Shown here one piece after another: positions 26,524 to 35,754 of a stretch of DNA of 64,000 nucleotides; positions within the stretch are counted from its first letter, which is position 1, and the number at the start of each line of letters is the position of its first letter. This DNA comes from Colwellia sp. (lineage in GTDB: Bacteria > Pseudomonadota > Gammaproteobacteria > Enterobacterales > Alteromonadaceae). The stretch lies in NCBI RefSeq assembly GCF_013214175.1, contig NZ_JABSPA010000002.1:186001-250000 (forward strand). The letters are read 5' to 3'. The notes under the pieces are model-generated. The model was not told the DNA's origin, did no database searches, and saw only the letters and a program-made list of their open reading frames with translations. Position numbers and translations under genes: made by a program.

Positions 26524-28065
26524 TTACATCGTGGACTTCACTTCCGTAACTCTCGGATAAATTAGTAAAAAAGCACCTATCATCAGGTAACCTCCGACAA
26601 TACCGGTTAGGTGCGGCATATGCAGAGTTGCTGAGTGCAAGATACCAATAGATGCCATTATGGCAGCAGCGATTGAAAACCAACCGGCATGTTTGAACTG
26701 AGCATCAATAACATTAGCGACAATTGAACCCCACACTAAGCCAGTAATAATGGCTCCTTGTGATAAGGCTTGATGACCTAGCAAGTGTGCACCTTGTTGT
26801 GACATGGCGATTACCATTGCAGGGTCGGTTAAATTTGGTAAATTTTGCGCGCCAACATCACGCAGGGCATTCATCATTGAACCCCACTTGACCATAATAA
26901 AGCTGGAAACATGCGGCATCATGGCGAGTATGATGGCAATAATATGAGACTTTTTAACACTAGTAGCGCTGTGTGATATCAGTGATATGGCAACAAAAAC
27001 TAAAATAGGTGCGGCGGCAGATAACGGGATAAGGTTACTTAAAAAAGCCAATAGACCAAAAGTTGCCGCTAAGAAAAAGACGATACCGACACCAAGTACA
27101 TAACCACAACGGGCTTTCATCGCTTTATATACCGGGTGGCCAATATAAACCGTTGTTGGAAAAGGCGAGCCAAAAAGTGCGCCAATCATGGTGCCAACAC
27201 CGTCGGTAACCTGACAAACCGCTACCGGATATTCATCGCCAGCAGATTCTGCTGACTCAACGTTATTCATGGTTTCAATAAAATTATATATTTGCACAGG
27301 AATGAGTACTAAAAACAATTCCATATGATTAAATAAATGCTGTAAGCCAATAATTAAATCGCCAAAATAGGGAACAGGAGGATTAAAGGCGACTCCTTCA
27401 AAGCTAATTGACGTTTCGCCCATGATGAGAGCGATAACGGTACCTACTATCAATGCCGCTAAACCAGCGGGTAAATTGAACGGTAGTTTAAACTGTCCGA
27501 CTAAACCCCAAATGATAATCATCAGAGAAGCAAAACCTACCACAGGGCTTTCTAGAATACTGGCTAAGGAAACGCTGCCAATAAATACTAAAGCAATACC
27601 ACAGAGTGTGCCTAACATGCCAGCACGTGGAGTAACACGTTTTAGAAATGGTCCAGCAATGGCACCAAATGCGGCCACAATACCACCAATAAAACCAGCG
27701 GCGATACCAACTTGCCAAGCAAGTTCAGCATCTTGAGTTGCCCAATAAATAGGGCCAATAACACCAAATAAGTAAACAAACATTACCGGTGTACTAATAC
27801 CGTAAGGCAAAGCAGTTACGTCGTTTCGGCCAGTTTTGGCCGCTAAACGTCTTGCCATTAAGGTATAGACAACCACGCCGGCAAGAATGGCAATGGCTGC
27901 ACCGGGTACGATGCGGCCAAAGACAATCTCAGTTGGCATATTAAAAACAAACTTACAGATACCACTTAAGACAATAAGGTTGGTTAAGTTATCGGTAAAA
28001 AGCGCCCAAAAGGCACTGAGATCACTTCGATGAAAAAGTTTGTATTCGCTACTTTCTGTATTCAT
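26524..28065 (-). CDS. NCS2/AzgA-like purine permease
   Basis: The 513-residue inner-membrane protein has about 12-14 hydrophobic segments. The N-terminal region (RNDVTALPYGISTPVMFVYLFGVIGP) and the middle segment (IETMNNVESAESAGDEYPV) fit NCS2-type nucleobase transporters of the AzgA/xanthine-uracil superfamily, which are proton symporters. The length is at the upper end of the family. It is in line with the Tsx-like outer-membrane gene (108 bases upstream) and the malic enzyme gene. With purine catabolism downstream, likely substrates are (hypo)xanthine, guanine, adenine or urate. The exact substrate is unproven. Confidence 0.78.
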   Translation of the reverse strand: MNTESSEYKLFHRSDLSAFWALFTDNLTNLIVLSGICKFVFNMPTEIVFGRIVPGAAIAILAGVVVYTLMARRLAAKTGRNDVTALPYGISTPVMFVYLFGVIGPIYWATQDAELAWQVGIAAGFIGGIVAAFGAIAGPFLKRVTPRAGMLGTLCGIALVFIGSVSLASILESPVVGFASLMIIIWGLVGQFKLPFNLPAGLAALIVGTVIALIMGETSISFEGVAFNPPVPYFGDLIIGLQHLFNHMELFLVLIPVQIYNFIETMNNVESAESAGDEYPVAVCQVTDGVGTMIGALFGSPFPTTVYIGHPVYKAMKARCGYVLGVGIVFFLAATFGLLAFLSNLIPLSAAAPILVFVAISLISHSATSVKKSHIIAIILAMMPHVSSFIMVKWGSMMNALRDVGAQNLPNLTDPAMVIAMSQQGAHLLGHQALSQGAIITGLVWGSIVANVIDAQFKHAGWFSIAAAIMASIGILHSATLHMPHLTGIVGGYLMIGAFLLIYPRVTEVKSTM

Positions 28066-28172
28066 AGTTCCCCCTTGTAAGTGCGCTATTGCTACTATTA
28101 ACCGCTGTCGATAATGAGTAATAATAGCGCAGTTTGTTTTTAATTTACGCGATTAAATAGGCTATTAGCCTA

Positions 28173-29000
28173 TTAGAAACGCCATACAGCAAGAAGCTGT
28201 GCTGCATTATCATCAGTACCTTTTTCACCTAGTTTATTTTTCCAGTATTGGTATTCAATACCAACGAATAAACGTTGTGCTTTTTGTCCTAATACTTCAC
28301 CTAAATCCAAACGAATTTGCGGTTGAAATAGAATCCATGATTCTAACTCGGTAGTGCCAAAGTTATTAACTTGGGTACGGCCATCGATATACTCTAAGTG
28401 ACCTTCAATGCTCCAGCTTGTAGAACCAATTTTAAATGGATAAGCCCAAGAAAAATCAACCATAAAACTAGAGTCTTCATCAACTACGGTAAAGACCGGA
28501 GAATCTGCACTGCCACCACCTTGATGGATATAACCAGTTACATCTATTTGCGCAAAAGCAAAACCAGGTAGGTCTAGTGCAAATCTCACACCCGGTAATA
28601 CCCAAGCACTGTTTACTTCAGGAGCGAAGTTAAAACCTGCGACTATACCGATATCTTTTACCGGACCAAAACTGAGGTCATTACCCGTGATCGCGCCTAA
28701 ACTAAAGTTTGAATACCACTCACCATAAAGCTCACTTGAGTCGGATACAGGGAAGTTAGCATCGTTATTCACTGAGTAACGTGAGTAATCCATAAAGAAG
28801 AAGTTATCGCCGTATTCCCAACCGCCAGCATGTTGGAAGGTGATGATGGTAGTATCCGCGGTGCCACCGGTACCCACTCGTTCTAATTCACCTAGTGCTT
28901 GAATTTGAACTTCGGTATTGCTCCAGGTTTCTGCAGATGCCATTGGTGCAGATAATGCTGCAGTTAATGCAAGTGCGGTAAGTGATGCTTTCATATTCAT
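28173..29000 (-). CDS. Tsx-like nucleoside/purine outer-membrane channel
   Basis: The 275-residue protein has a signal peptide ending MASAET. The mature barrel has HAGGWEYGDNFFFMDYSRY, LYGEWYSNFS and GVRFALDLPGFAFAQIDVTGY, typical of the nucleoside-specific channel Tsx/OmpK family, and ends in ...LLAVWRF (terminal Phe). It lies immediately upstream of the purine permease in one direction, giving outer- and inner-membrane uptake steps for purines or nucleosides. A RutR-like site lies 95 bases before the start. Confidence 0.82.
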   Translation of the reverse strand: MNMKASLTALALTAALSAPMASAETWSNTEVQIQALGELERVGTGGTADTTIITFQHAGGWEYGDNFFFMDYSRYSVNNDANFPVSDSSELYGEWYSNFSLGAITGNDLSFGPVKDIGIVAGFNFAPEVNSAWVLPGVRFALDLPGFAFAQIDVTGYIHQGGGSADSPVFTVVDEDSSFMVDFSWAYPFKIGSTSWSIEGHLEYIDGRTQVNNFGTTELESWILFQPQIRLDLGEVLGQKAQRLFVGIEYQYWKNKLGEKGTDDNAAQLLAVWRF

Positions 29001-29093
29001 AGTGTCTCTCTTAATGTAATTTATTTTTAATAGTTATATTGATTTTTGTTTTAATTTTTTTAAAAATGTCCGTATGTCACAATTTTCCGTAAC

Positions 29094-29109
29094 TTGACAC
29101 ATGTGTCAG
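29094..29109. promoter_or_regulatory. Candidate RutR-like operator between tsx-like and aminotransferase genes
   Basis: TTGACACATGTGTCAG contains the perfect 14-bp palindrome TGACACATGTGTCA (29095-29108), midway between divergent starts at 29000 and 29188. It matches the half-sites and spacing of the xdhA site at 46397. Confidence 0.62.
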
Positions 29110-29187
29110 GTTGCGATTAACTAAGATACATCAGGTTGTTTTGTAAACACAACAAAAAATTAAAACTAAAATAGAAGGTAAAGTAAT

Positions 29188-30309
29188 ATGACGTTTAAAT
29201 CATTTAATCCGCCGCAAAGAATTTTAATGGGCCCTGGCCCTTCAGATGTAAGTGCACGAGTACTTTCTGCGCTGTCTAGACCAACTATTGGTCATCTTGA
29301 TCCCTTATTTATCAATATGATGGATGAAGTGAAAACCTTACTACAATATGCTTTCCAAACCAAAAATGAATTCACCATTGCTTTATCAGCACCGGGCTCA
29401 GCAGGTATGGAAGCATGTTTTGTAAACTTAGTCGAAGCTGGCGATAAAGTCATTGTTTGTCGCAATGGTGTGTTTGGTGAACGCATGATTGAAAACGTTA
29501 CCAGAATTGGCGCAGAGGCTATAGTTGTTGACTCTCCTTGGGGTCGAGCTGTTGAAATTGACAAGGTAGCAGCGGCATTAAATGATCATCCAGATGCTAA
29601 GTTTTTAGCCTTTGTTCATGCTGAAACGTCAACGGGTGCAGTGTCAGACGCTCAAGCCCTATGTAAATTGGCCCAAGAGCACGAGTGTTTAACAATTGTT
29701 GATGCTGTAACATCATTAGGTGGTATTGAGCTTAAAGTGGATGAATGGGGCATTGACGCTATCTATTCAGGTACTCAGAAATGTATGTCTTGTGTGCCAG
29801 GTATCTCGCCTATCTCTTTCAGCCCTAAGGCCGTAGAAGTAGTACAAAACCGTAAAACTAAAATACAAAGCTGGTTCTTAGACCAAACGTTAGTTATGGG
29901 TTATTGGTCTGGTAAAGGTAAGCGTAGCTACCATCATACTGCGCCAGTAAACTCTTTATATGCACTGCATGAAGCCTTGATAATGCTACATGATGAAGGT
30001 CTAGAAAATAGCTGGGCACGTCATAGAGAACAGCATGAAGTGTTAGCTAAAGGTCTGAAAGAATTAGGTATTGAGTTTATCGTACCTAAAGAAGAGCGCT
30101 TACCTCAGTTAAACGCTATCTACATTCCTGATGGCGCTGATGATGCTAAGGTAAGAAACTACTTACTAGAGCATTACAACCTTGAAATAGGTGCAGGTTT
30201 AGGTGCCTTTGCTGGTAAAGCATGGCGCATTGGTTTGATGGGACATGGGGCTAAAAGTGAAAATGTTGCCTTATGTTTATCAGCATTAAAAGATGCCTTG
30301 AATCAATAA
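29188..30309 (+). CDS. AGXT-like class V glyoxylate aminotransferase (candidate BHAC glycine-forming enzyme)
   Basis: The 373-residue PLP fold-type I class V aminotransferase has a PLP lysine at Lys198 in YSGTQKCMS. Flanking motifs LMGPGPSDVSARVL, HAETSTGA and KRSYHHTAPVNSLYAL closely resemble alanine/serine:glyoxylate aminotransferases (mammalian AGXT type). It should turn glyoxylate into glycine. Paracoccus BhcA uses aspartate and is, as I recall, of the serine-glyoxylate branch, so this gene may be a functional substitute. Ureidoglycine:glyoxylate transamination (PucG) is less likely, because the locus uses allantoicase, which makes no ureidoglycine. AGAAGGTAA precedes the ATG. The amino donor is uncertain. 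Confidence 0.83.
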   Translation: MTFKSFNPPQRILMGPGPSDVSARVLSALSRPTIGHLDPLFINMMDEVKTLLQYAFQTKNEFTIALSAPGSAGMEACFVNLVEAGDKVIVCRNGVFGERMIENVTRIGAEAIVVDSPWGRAVEIDKVAAALNDHPDAKFLAFVHAETSTGAVSDAQALCKLAQEHECLTIVDAVTSLGGIELKVDEWGIDAIYSGTQKCMSCVPGISPISFSPKAVEVVQNRKTKIQSWFLDQTLVMGYWSGKGKRSYHHTAPVNSLYALHEALIMLHDEGLENSWARHREQHEVLAKGLKELGIEFIVPKEERLPQLNAIYIPDGADDAKVRNYLLEHYNLEIGAGLGAFAGKAWRIGLMGHGAKSENVALCLSALKDALNQ

Positions 30310-30345
30310 AGGCACAATAAAACGCTATAAATAGTTTTATTAATG

Positions 30346-30377
30346 AAAAAAGACCACCTTTCGGTGGTCTTTTTTTT
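30346..30377 (+). terminator. Terminator of the aminotransferase gene
   Basis: AAAAAGACCACC (30346-30358 region) pairs with GGTGGTCTTTTT across a four-base loop, followed by more T. Confidence 0.92.
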
Positions 30378-30523
30378 CGCATAGTGAAATCTAAACAGCT
30401 TTTTATGACCGTTATCTTGGCGATTTATTTCATAATATGGAATAAGAATGATGGATTTGATATTGTCGCGAACTTTTTTTATATGATGAAATTCCCGGTA
30501 ACGGTTTTTTCTACATGTTGAAA
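30375..30523. promoter_or_regulatory. Cluster of three IclR-like half-palindromes before the DUF4442 gene
   Basis: TTTCGCATAGTGAAA (30375-30389), TTTCATAATATGGAA (30428-30442) and TTTCTACATGTTGAAA (30508-30523) each resemble the TTTCA-N5-TGAAA palindromes of the bhc promoter but are less perfect. The first two are 53 bases apart. The 359-base spacer otherwise holds only the terminator. Confidence 0.35.
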
Positions 30524-30668
30524 TGCTAACTAACTTCGAACGCAGCTTTAAATGAGCGTTCAATAATGATATTCACGGCGGTAATACTAAAAATAGTAGG
30601 CAATTGTTTGTGGAGTAGTTCGCCGAATGATAAGTTAATCATTACCGTTTCACCTTATAATTTCGACG

Positions 30669-31139
30669 ATGACTCAGATTAATAAAACCTTATCGACCTA
30701 CAATAAATTTGAAAAGTATCCCTTTGGCAAAAAAATATTCTCCATTATCGTCAGTCAAGTCGCGCCTTATTTTGCCACTATTAGCCCTAAAATATCAGAA
30801 TTAGTGCCTAACCAGTGCACTTGTCTTATCAAAAAGAAGAGAAAGGTTTTTAACCATATAAAAACAGTGCATGTGATAGCCATTTGTAATGGTTTAGAAA
30901 TGGCTATGGGGGTAATGGCAGAAGCTTCAATTCCCAAACATCTTCGTTGGATCCCAAAAGGCATGACGGTAGATTACACCGCCAAAGCAGGTAGCGATAT
31001 TCGCTGTGTAGCCAAGGTAAACCAAGAAGACTGGCAGCCGGGTGATATGCTGGTGCACATCACCGCTTATGATGAAAATAACATTGTGGTAGTTAAGGGG
31101 AATATTAAACTTTGGATATCTGAAAAGCCAACAGTATGA
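30669..31139 (+). CDS. DUF4442 hot-dog-fold protein (thioesterase-like)
   Basis: The 156-residue product matches the DUF4442 branch of the hot-dog superfamily. It has a central helix segment HVIAICNGLEMAMGVMAEASIP, then RWIPKGMTVDYTAKAGSDI and VVVKGNIKLWIS forming the beta-sheet. Superfamily members are often acyl-CoA thioesterases, but this branch lacks a proven substrate. It is convergent with the RutR-like gene. IclR-like palindromes lie upstream. The link to purine or glyoxylate use is only positional. Confidence 0.75.
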   Translation: MTQINKTLSTYNKFEKYPFGKKIFSIIVSQVAPYFATISPKISELVPNQCTCLIKKKRKVFNHIKTVHVIAICNGLEMAMGVMAEASIPKHLRWIPKGMTVDYTAKAGSDIRCVAKVNQEDWQPGDMLVHITAYDENNIVVVKGNIKLWISEKPTV

Positions 31140-31190
31140 CCAGTGGCCTAATTAACAAACCGCTGTTGGGCTGGCGGCTTACCCACTAAG

Positions 31191-31223
31191 CTAAGTAACT
31201 AAAAGATAATTTCAGTTACTTAG
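31191..31223. terminator. Inverted repeat between convergent genes (weak terminator)
   Basis: CTAAGTAACT (31191-31200) pairs perfectly with AGTTACTTAG (31214-31223), overlapping the stop of the TetR gene. There is no T-run, so activity is uncertain. Confidence 0.4.
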
Positions 31224-31845
31224 TTAAACCACAACCTTTCAAGATAATGCTGGTAAGTGATGCAACGACTTCATCAAAATCATCATCGTTCATCGCCTCT
31301 TTACCAAAGCCAGCCAATACTTGCACATTAAAATCTGCATAATGCTGGGTTGAACTCCAAATAAGAAATAACAAATGATATGGGTTAATGGCGTCTATTT
31401 GGCCTTGTTCAATCCAGGTCTCTATTACGGAAATCTTTTCATCTAACCATTGCTTAAATTCTGTATGTAAATAGTCTTTAAGAATAGGCGCTCCGTGAAT
31501 AACTTCACTGGCAAAGATTTTAGAGCCATCAGGATCATGTTTAGCATGCATGATTTTCTCATGAATATAAGCAGTAAGAATCGTTTTCGGGTCATCATCA
31601 ACACTTAAGGTATCAAAGCTAGTATTCCAGCTGACAATAATCTCGGTAAGCAATTGCTGATAAAGGTCAGTTTTATCATTGAAATAATAATGAATGTTTG
31701 CTCTGGGAATATTGGCTCGTTCGGCAATGCGTTTAATAGATGCGCCTTTAAAACCGTGAGTAACAAACTCTGTTTTGGCTGCAGTTAAAATAAGCGCGAC
31801 GTTCTTTTGACGAACTTGTCCGACAGACTCTTTTTTTACCGGCAC
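31216..31845 (-). CDS. RutR-like TetR-family regulator of purine catabolism
   Basis: The 209-residue regulator has a TetR helix-turn-helix (about 12-60: FKGASIKRIAERANIPRANIHYYFNDKTDLY). Its ligand domain resembles E. coli RutR: the FASEVIHGAPIL segment, the HLLFLIWSSTQHYADF segment and the length (RutR 212) all correspond. RutR senses uracil/thymine and also governs purine genes, binding TTGACCA-N2-TGGTCAA. Three similar palindromes occur here at 15658, 29094 and 46397. No rut pyrimidine genes are in the window, so the ligand may be a purine intermediate. It lies downstream of malate synthase in the same direction, behind a terminator. Confidence 0.8.
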   Translation of the reverse strand: MPVKKESVGQVRQKNVALILTAAKTEFVTHGFKGASIKRIAERANIPRANIHYYFNDKTDLYQQLLTEIIVSWNTSFDTLSVDDDPKTILTAYIHEKIMHAKHDPDGSKIFASEVIHGAPILKDYLHTEFKQWLDEKISVIETWIEQGQIDAINPYHLLFLIWSSTQHYADFNVQVLAGFGKEAMNDDDFDEVVASLTSIILKGCGLTK

Positions 31846-32020
31846 AGATACCTCATAACTTCATTTATAGTAGAGGAAATAACTTTATAACAAGTTGCAA
31901 TCGACAGCCATAGCTTTCTTGTAAATGGAATGATTAATTTTTATAAATTGCTCTAGATCATGGTTGGGGCATCGCTGTAGTAGAAAGTATGCAGTAAATG
32001 TTAGTAAAAGCTAGAAAGCC

Positions 32021-32059
32021 AAAAGCAAGATGACTTAGTGGTGAAGTCATCTTGCTTTT
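32021..32059 (-). terminator. Strong hairpin terminator after malate synthase G
   Basis: A perfect 16-bp stem: AAAAGCAAGATGACTT (32021-32036) with AAGTCATCTTGCTTTT (32044-32059), seven-base loop. The A/T ends give a short T-run on either strand. It closes the purine-glyoxylate gene run. Confidence 0.85.
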
Positions 32060-32089
32060 CATTGCTGGTCAAGTGTTGAGCTATTAATA

Positions 32090-34279
32090 TTAATGCGCTG
32101 CTTTTACTTCCAGACGTCTTTTGTGTAATAACGGCTCGGTATAACCGCTGGGTTGCTTTCTACCTTGAAAGATTAAATCAGTCGCGGCTTTAAAAGCAAT
32201 ACAGTGGTCAAAGTTAGTTGCCATTGGGCTGTAGCCAGCATCACTAGCGTTTTGCTCATCAACAATAACAGCCATGCGTTTCAGTGATTCATTTACTTGT
32301 GATTCAGTAATAATGCCATGGTGCAGCCAGTTGCAGACATGTTGACTAGAAATTCTTAAGGTAGCTCTATCTTCCATACGAGCAACGTTATCAATATCAG
32401 GTACTTTAGAACAGCCAACACCTTGGTTTACCCAACGACCAACATAACCTAGTAGACCTTGAATGTTATTGTCTAATTCTTTCTGGATCTCTTCAGCTGA
32501 TAATTGTTCACGGTTCTTTAATAAAGGAATGGTTAACAAATCAGTTAAATCATCAGTATGGCCCGGCTTGGCAAATTCAGCTTGCATAGCAAATTGTATT
32601 TCTTGAACATTGACCTTGTGATAATGCATTACATGTAAAGTAGCAGCAGTTGGCGATGGCACCCAGGCACAGTTAGCACCTGATTGTGGATGGGCGATTT
32701 TGCTCTGCACCATATTCGCCATTTCATCAGGAATAGCCCACATGCCTTTACCAATTTGCGCTTTACCTTGCAGTCCGGCTTTTAAACCAATGCGAACATT
32801 TCTGTTTTCGTAAGCTTCAATCCAAGGCTCATGTTTCATTAATTCTTTTTGTGTAACCGGACCCGCTAACATACTGGTATGTATTTCATCACCAGTACGA
32901 TCTAAAAAGCCAGTATTGATGAAAGCAAGGCGGGCTTGGGCGGCGCGGATACACTCTTTTAAGTTAGCAGAGGTACGACGTTCTTCATCCATAATACCCA
33001 TTTTAATGGTATTTTCTTCTAAACCTAATACACGTTCGACCGCGCTGAATAAATCGTGACTAAAAGCTACTTCTTCTGGGCCATGCATTTTAGGTTTTAC
33101 AATATAAATGCTGCCTGCTTTAGAGTTGGTAAACTTAGAGTTACCTTGTAGGTCGTGCAAAGATATTAAGCTGGTAATTAAACCATCAACAATACCTTCT
33201 GGAACATTCTCATCATTTTCGTTAACAATTGCATCAGTCGTCATTAAATGGCCGACGTTACGGATAAATTGTAAACTTCTGCCTGGAAGAGTAAAGGCTT
33301 CTTTAGTCGGAGATAAATAGCTACGATCGCCATTCAATGTACGGGTAATGGTTTTATCACCTTTTTGAATACTCTCTGCAAGGTCACCTTTCATTAAACC
33401 TAACCAGTTGCGATATACCAAAGTTTTATCCATTGGATCAACGGCGGCAATAGAGTCTTCACAATCTTGGATAGTACTTAACGCAGACTCTAATACCACA
33501 TCTTTAACAGAAGCAGCATCAGTTTTACCAACGATATGGTCTTTATCTATCTGAATTTCAATATGTAAACCGTTATGGCGACATAATAATGCAGTCGGGT
33601 ATAACGTAGAGCCAGTGTAGCCAACAAATTGTGTAGCATCTTTTAGTTGAACTTTTTCACCTGATAATAGGGTGACAGTAAAGGTCTTGTTCTCAATATG
33701 GTAACGAACCGCATTGATATGACTACCACTGCTTAGTGGCAGGGATTCATCAAGGAATCTACGGGCGTAAGATTGAACTCTACGGCCACGAGCAGGATTA
33801 TATTGTTTAGTTGCTTTAGCACCGTTATCGTCGCCGATAACATCAGTGCCATATAAAGCATCATACAAACTTCCCCAGCGAGCATTGGCTGCATTGAGAG
33901 AAAATCTAGCATTCATCAAGGGTACAACGAGTTGAGGGCCCGCAATGCGGGCAACCTCGTCGTCGACATTCTTGGTTGAGATAGTGAAATCAGCTTGTTC
34001 TTCTACCAAATAACCTATCTCTTTTAAAAACAACTCATAGCTCGGTTGATTAAAAGGTTGGTTGGCAGGATCCGTATGCCATGTATCAATTTGCGCTTGT
34101 AAACTCGCGCGCTTTGTCAATAACTGTTGATTACGCGGGGTAAACTCAGTTAAAACGTCGGCAACAGAATCCCAAAAGTGATCGGCAGTAATACTAATAC
34201 CCGGTAACACTTCATTATTTACTAAATTAAATAAACAGCCTGCAACTTTATAACCATGCTTGATTGTTTTTTGCTTCAT
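32090..34279 (-). CDS. glcB: Malate synthase G
   Basis: The 729-residue product has the length of the G isoform (E. coli GlcB, 723). Recognisable blocks are [38 protein letters not shown] with the catalytic Arg, and [14 protein letters not shown]. It condenses glyoxylate with acetyl-CoA to malate in the cytoplasm. It follows puuD by 63 bases in the same direction, at the end of the purine-degradation run. It is thus one of two glyoxylate sinks in the window, the other being the BHAC. Confidence 0.95.
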   Translation of the reverse strand: MKQKTIKHGYKVAGCLFNLVNNEVLPGISITADHFWDSVADVLTEFTPRNQQLLTKRASLQAQIDTWHTDPANQPFNQPSYELFLKEIGYLVEEQADFTISTKNVDDEVARIAGPQLVVPLMNARFSLNAANARWGSLYDALYGTDVIGDDNGAKATKQYNPARGRRVQSYARRFLDESLPLSSGSHINAVRYHIENKTFTVTLLSGEKVQLKDATQFVGYTGSTLYPTALLCRHNGLHIEIQIDKDHIVGKTDAASVKDVVLESALSTIQDCEDSIAAVDPMDKTLVYRNWLGLMKGDLAESIQKGDKTITRTLNGDRSYLSPTKEAFTLPGRSLQFIRNVGHLMTTDAIVNENDENVPEGIVDGLITSLISLHDLQGNSKFTNSKAGSIYIVKPKMHGPEEVAFSHDLFSAVERVLGLEENTIKMGIMDEERRTSANLKECIRAAQARLAFINTGFLDRTGDEIHTSMLAGPVTQKELMKHEPWIEAYENRNVRIGLKAGLQGKAQIGKGMWAIPDEMANMVQSKIAHPQSGANCAWVPSPTAATLHVMHYHKVNVQEIQFAMQAEFAKPGHTDDLTDLLTIPLLKNREQLSAEEIQKELDNNIQGLLGYVGRWVNQGVGCSKVPDIDNVARMEDRATLRISSQHVCNWLHHGIITESQVNESLKRMAVIVDEQNASDAGYSPMATNFDHCIAFKAATDLIFQGRKQPSGYTEPLLHKRRLEVKAAH

Positions 34280-34342
34280 TTCTTATCCTTTTTCTTTATC
34301 TTTCATTTGGCTCAATACCAATTCAAATAATGTTCTTTAAGC

Positions 34343-35530
34343 TTATTTGATTTGGTTTAACCAAAGTGACAAGATTAAGCGCTCTTCGTCAGTCATTTTG
34401 GTTTTATTCATAAAGGGCATATCTTTGCTGTCGATTACACGCGCTTTGATTCTTGGTGCCCATTGCTCAATTGAAGCTGCATCAGTAAAGAGCACACCAC
34501 CTTGAGCTGTTTGGAAGATATCATCGGTGTTATTTTCGCTATGACAAGCACTACAACGTTGTTCAACAATTGTTTGCACATCAGCGATAGTCACTTTTTG
34601 TGCTAGTTGCTCTGGAGTTGCTTCAAGTTTTGCAGGTGCAATAGCATAAGCTAAAGCAATTGTTGCAACAATTGAACCAACTATAAGCATAGGCTTGTTT
34701 CTACCAAAGTGACGTTGTACGAAATACTCTCTGATCGCAGCACCAATTAAGATAAGTGCTATTAATACAATCCAACCAGCATTGTGGTTATATGTCATTG
34801 GGTAGTGATTAGAAATCATGATGAAAATTACCGGTAAGGTAATGTAAGTATTATGGGTAGAACGTAACTTAGCATTTAAACCATATTTTGAATCAGGCTT
34901 ACTTCCGTCTTCAACGGCTTTAACTAGTGCACGTTGTGAAGGCATGATACCGAAAAATACGTTGCCAGCCATGATTGTACCCATAACAGCACCCATATGC
35001 ATGTAAGCACCACGTGGGCTAAATACTTGCATTAAGCCGTAAGATAACGCTGTACCAAGTGCTAATAAGATAATACCTAGAATTAAACCGTGATCTTTAA
35101 GTTTAGTACGAACTAGCACTTCATAAGCACCAACACCAACAATAATAGTACCTAGACCGTATGCAATTGCTTGCATTTGAGTCATATCAGAACCCGTTGG
35201 GATCAGGTAAGTTTCAGCACCAACATAAAACATTAGTACTAATAAGAAGAAACCTGTAATCCAAGTTGTGTATGCTTCCCACTTAAACCAATGTAAAAGT
35301 GTTGGCATTTTTTCTGGAGCGAGTTTGTATTTAGCGACTTCGTAAAAACCACCTCCATGGATAGCCCAAAGGTCACCTGAAATACCTTTTTCTGCTTTCC
35401 AATCCGGTGGCGTTTCTAAATGGTTATCTAACCAAACAAAATAAAATGAAGCACCAATCCAGGCGATACCTGTAACAACATGTGCAAAGCGAATGGCTAA
35501 GTTTAGCCAATCTGTAATATACGGGTCCAT
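34343..35530 (-). CDS. puuD: Membrane urate hydroxylase PuuD with C-terminal cytochrome c
   Basis: The 395-residue protein has about eight membrane helices in its N-terminal PuuD domain (HVVTGIAWIGASFYFVWLDN, WAIHGGGFYEVAKYK). A C-terminal cytochrome c domain follows, with the haem motif CSACH near residue 331 and a late methionine (DMPFM) as axial ligand. PuuD oxidises urate to 5-hydroxyisourate and passes electrons to the respiratory chain rather than to oxygen, so it makes no H2O2. It supplies substrate to the HIU hydrolase encoded nearby. The start is 225 bases from the guanine deaminase stop, with a hairpin in the gap. Confidence 0.92.
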   Translation of the reverse strand: MDPYITDWLNLAIRFAHVVTGIAWIGASFYFVWLDNHLETPPDWKAEKGISGDLWAIHGGGFYEVAKYKLAPEKMPTLLHWFKWEAYTTWITGFFLLVLMFYVGAETYLIPTGSDMTQMQAIAYGLGTIIVGVGAYEVLVRTKLKDHGLILGIILLALGTALSYGLMQVFSPRGAYMHMGAVMGTIMAGNVFFGIMPSQRALVKAVEDGSKPDSKYGLNAKLRSTHNTYITLPVIFIMISNHYPMTYNHNAGWIVLIALILIGAAIREYFVQRHFGRNKPMLIVGSIVATIALAYAIAPAKLEATPEQLAQKVTIADVQTIVEQRCSACHSENNTDDIFQTAQGGVLFTDAASIEQWAPRIKARVIDSKDMPFMNKTKMTDEERLILSLWLNQIK

Positions 35531-35649
35531 AGTCTTTCCTTTTGTACGCCTACTCGAAGTCGACGTTTTATAATTTTATGATTAACTAAATTTTTATCTA
35601 AATAGCTTTACTCAATAGCGTGTTGAATAACTCTTTTCTCTTAAGCGAT

Positions 35650-35674
35650 GTTGCCTTAGACCCAGCTAGGCAAC
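35650..35674. repeat. Intercistronic hairpin, guaD-puuD junction
   Basis: GTTGCCTTAG pairs with CTAGGCAAC with a one-base bulge and a six-base loop. There is no T-run. Possibly an RNA-processing or partial termination element. Confidence 0.45.
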
Positions 35675-35754
35675 TTTCTGTTATATGTAGTACTGGTATT
35701 TTTATTAGCTTCTTCGCCTGTAGTAAGTGAAGCGCTTTAATTTACCTTAGTGAA

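Noticed and set aside
29188-30309. PucG-type ureidoglycine:glyoxylate aminotransferase
   Set aside because: Needs ureidoglycine from AllC/AllE-type steps, while this locus uses allantoicase and AllA; kept only as a minor alternative.
30303-30563. Minus-strand reading of 86 residues
   Set aside because: Runs through the strong terminator and palindromes after the aminotransferase; no ribosome site; basic low-complexity product.
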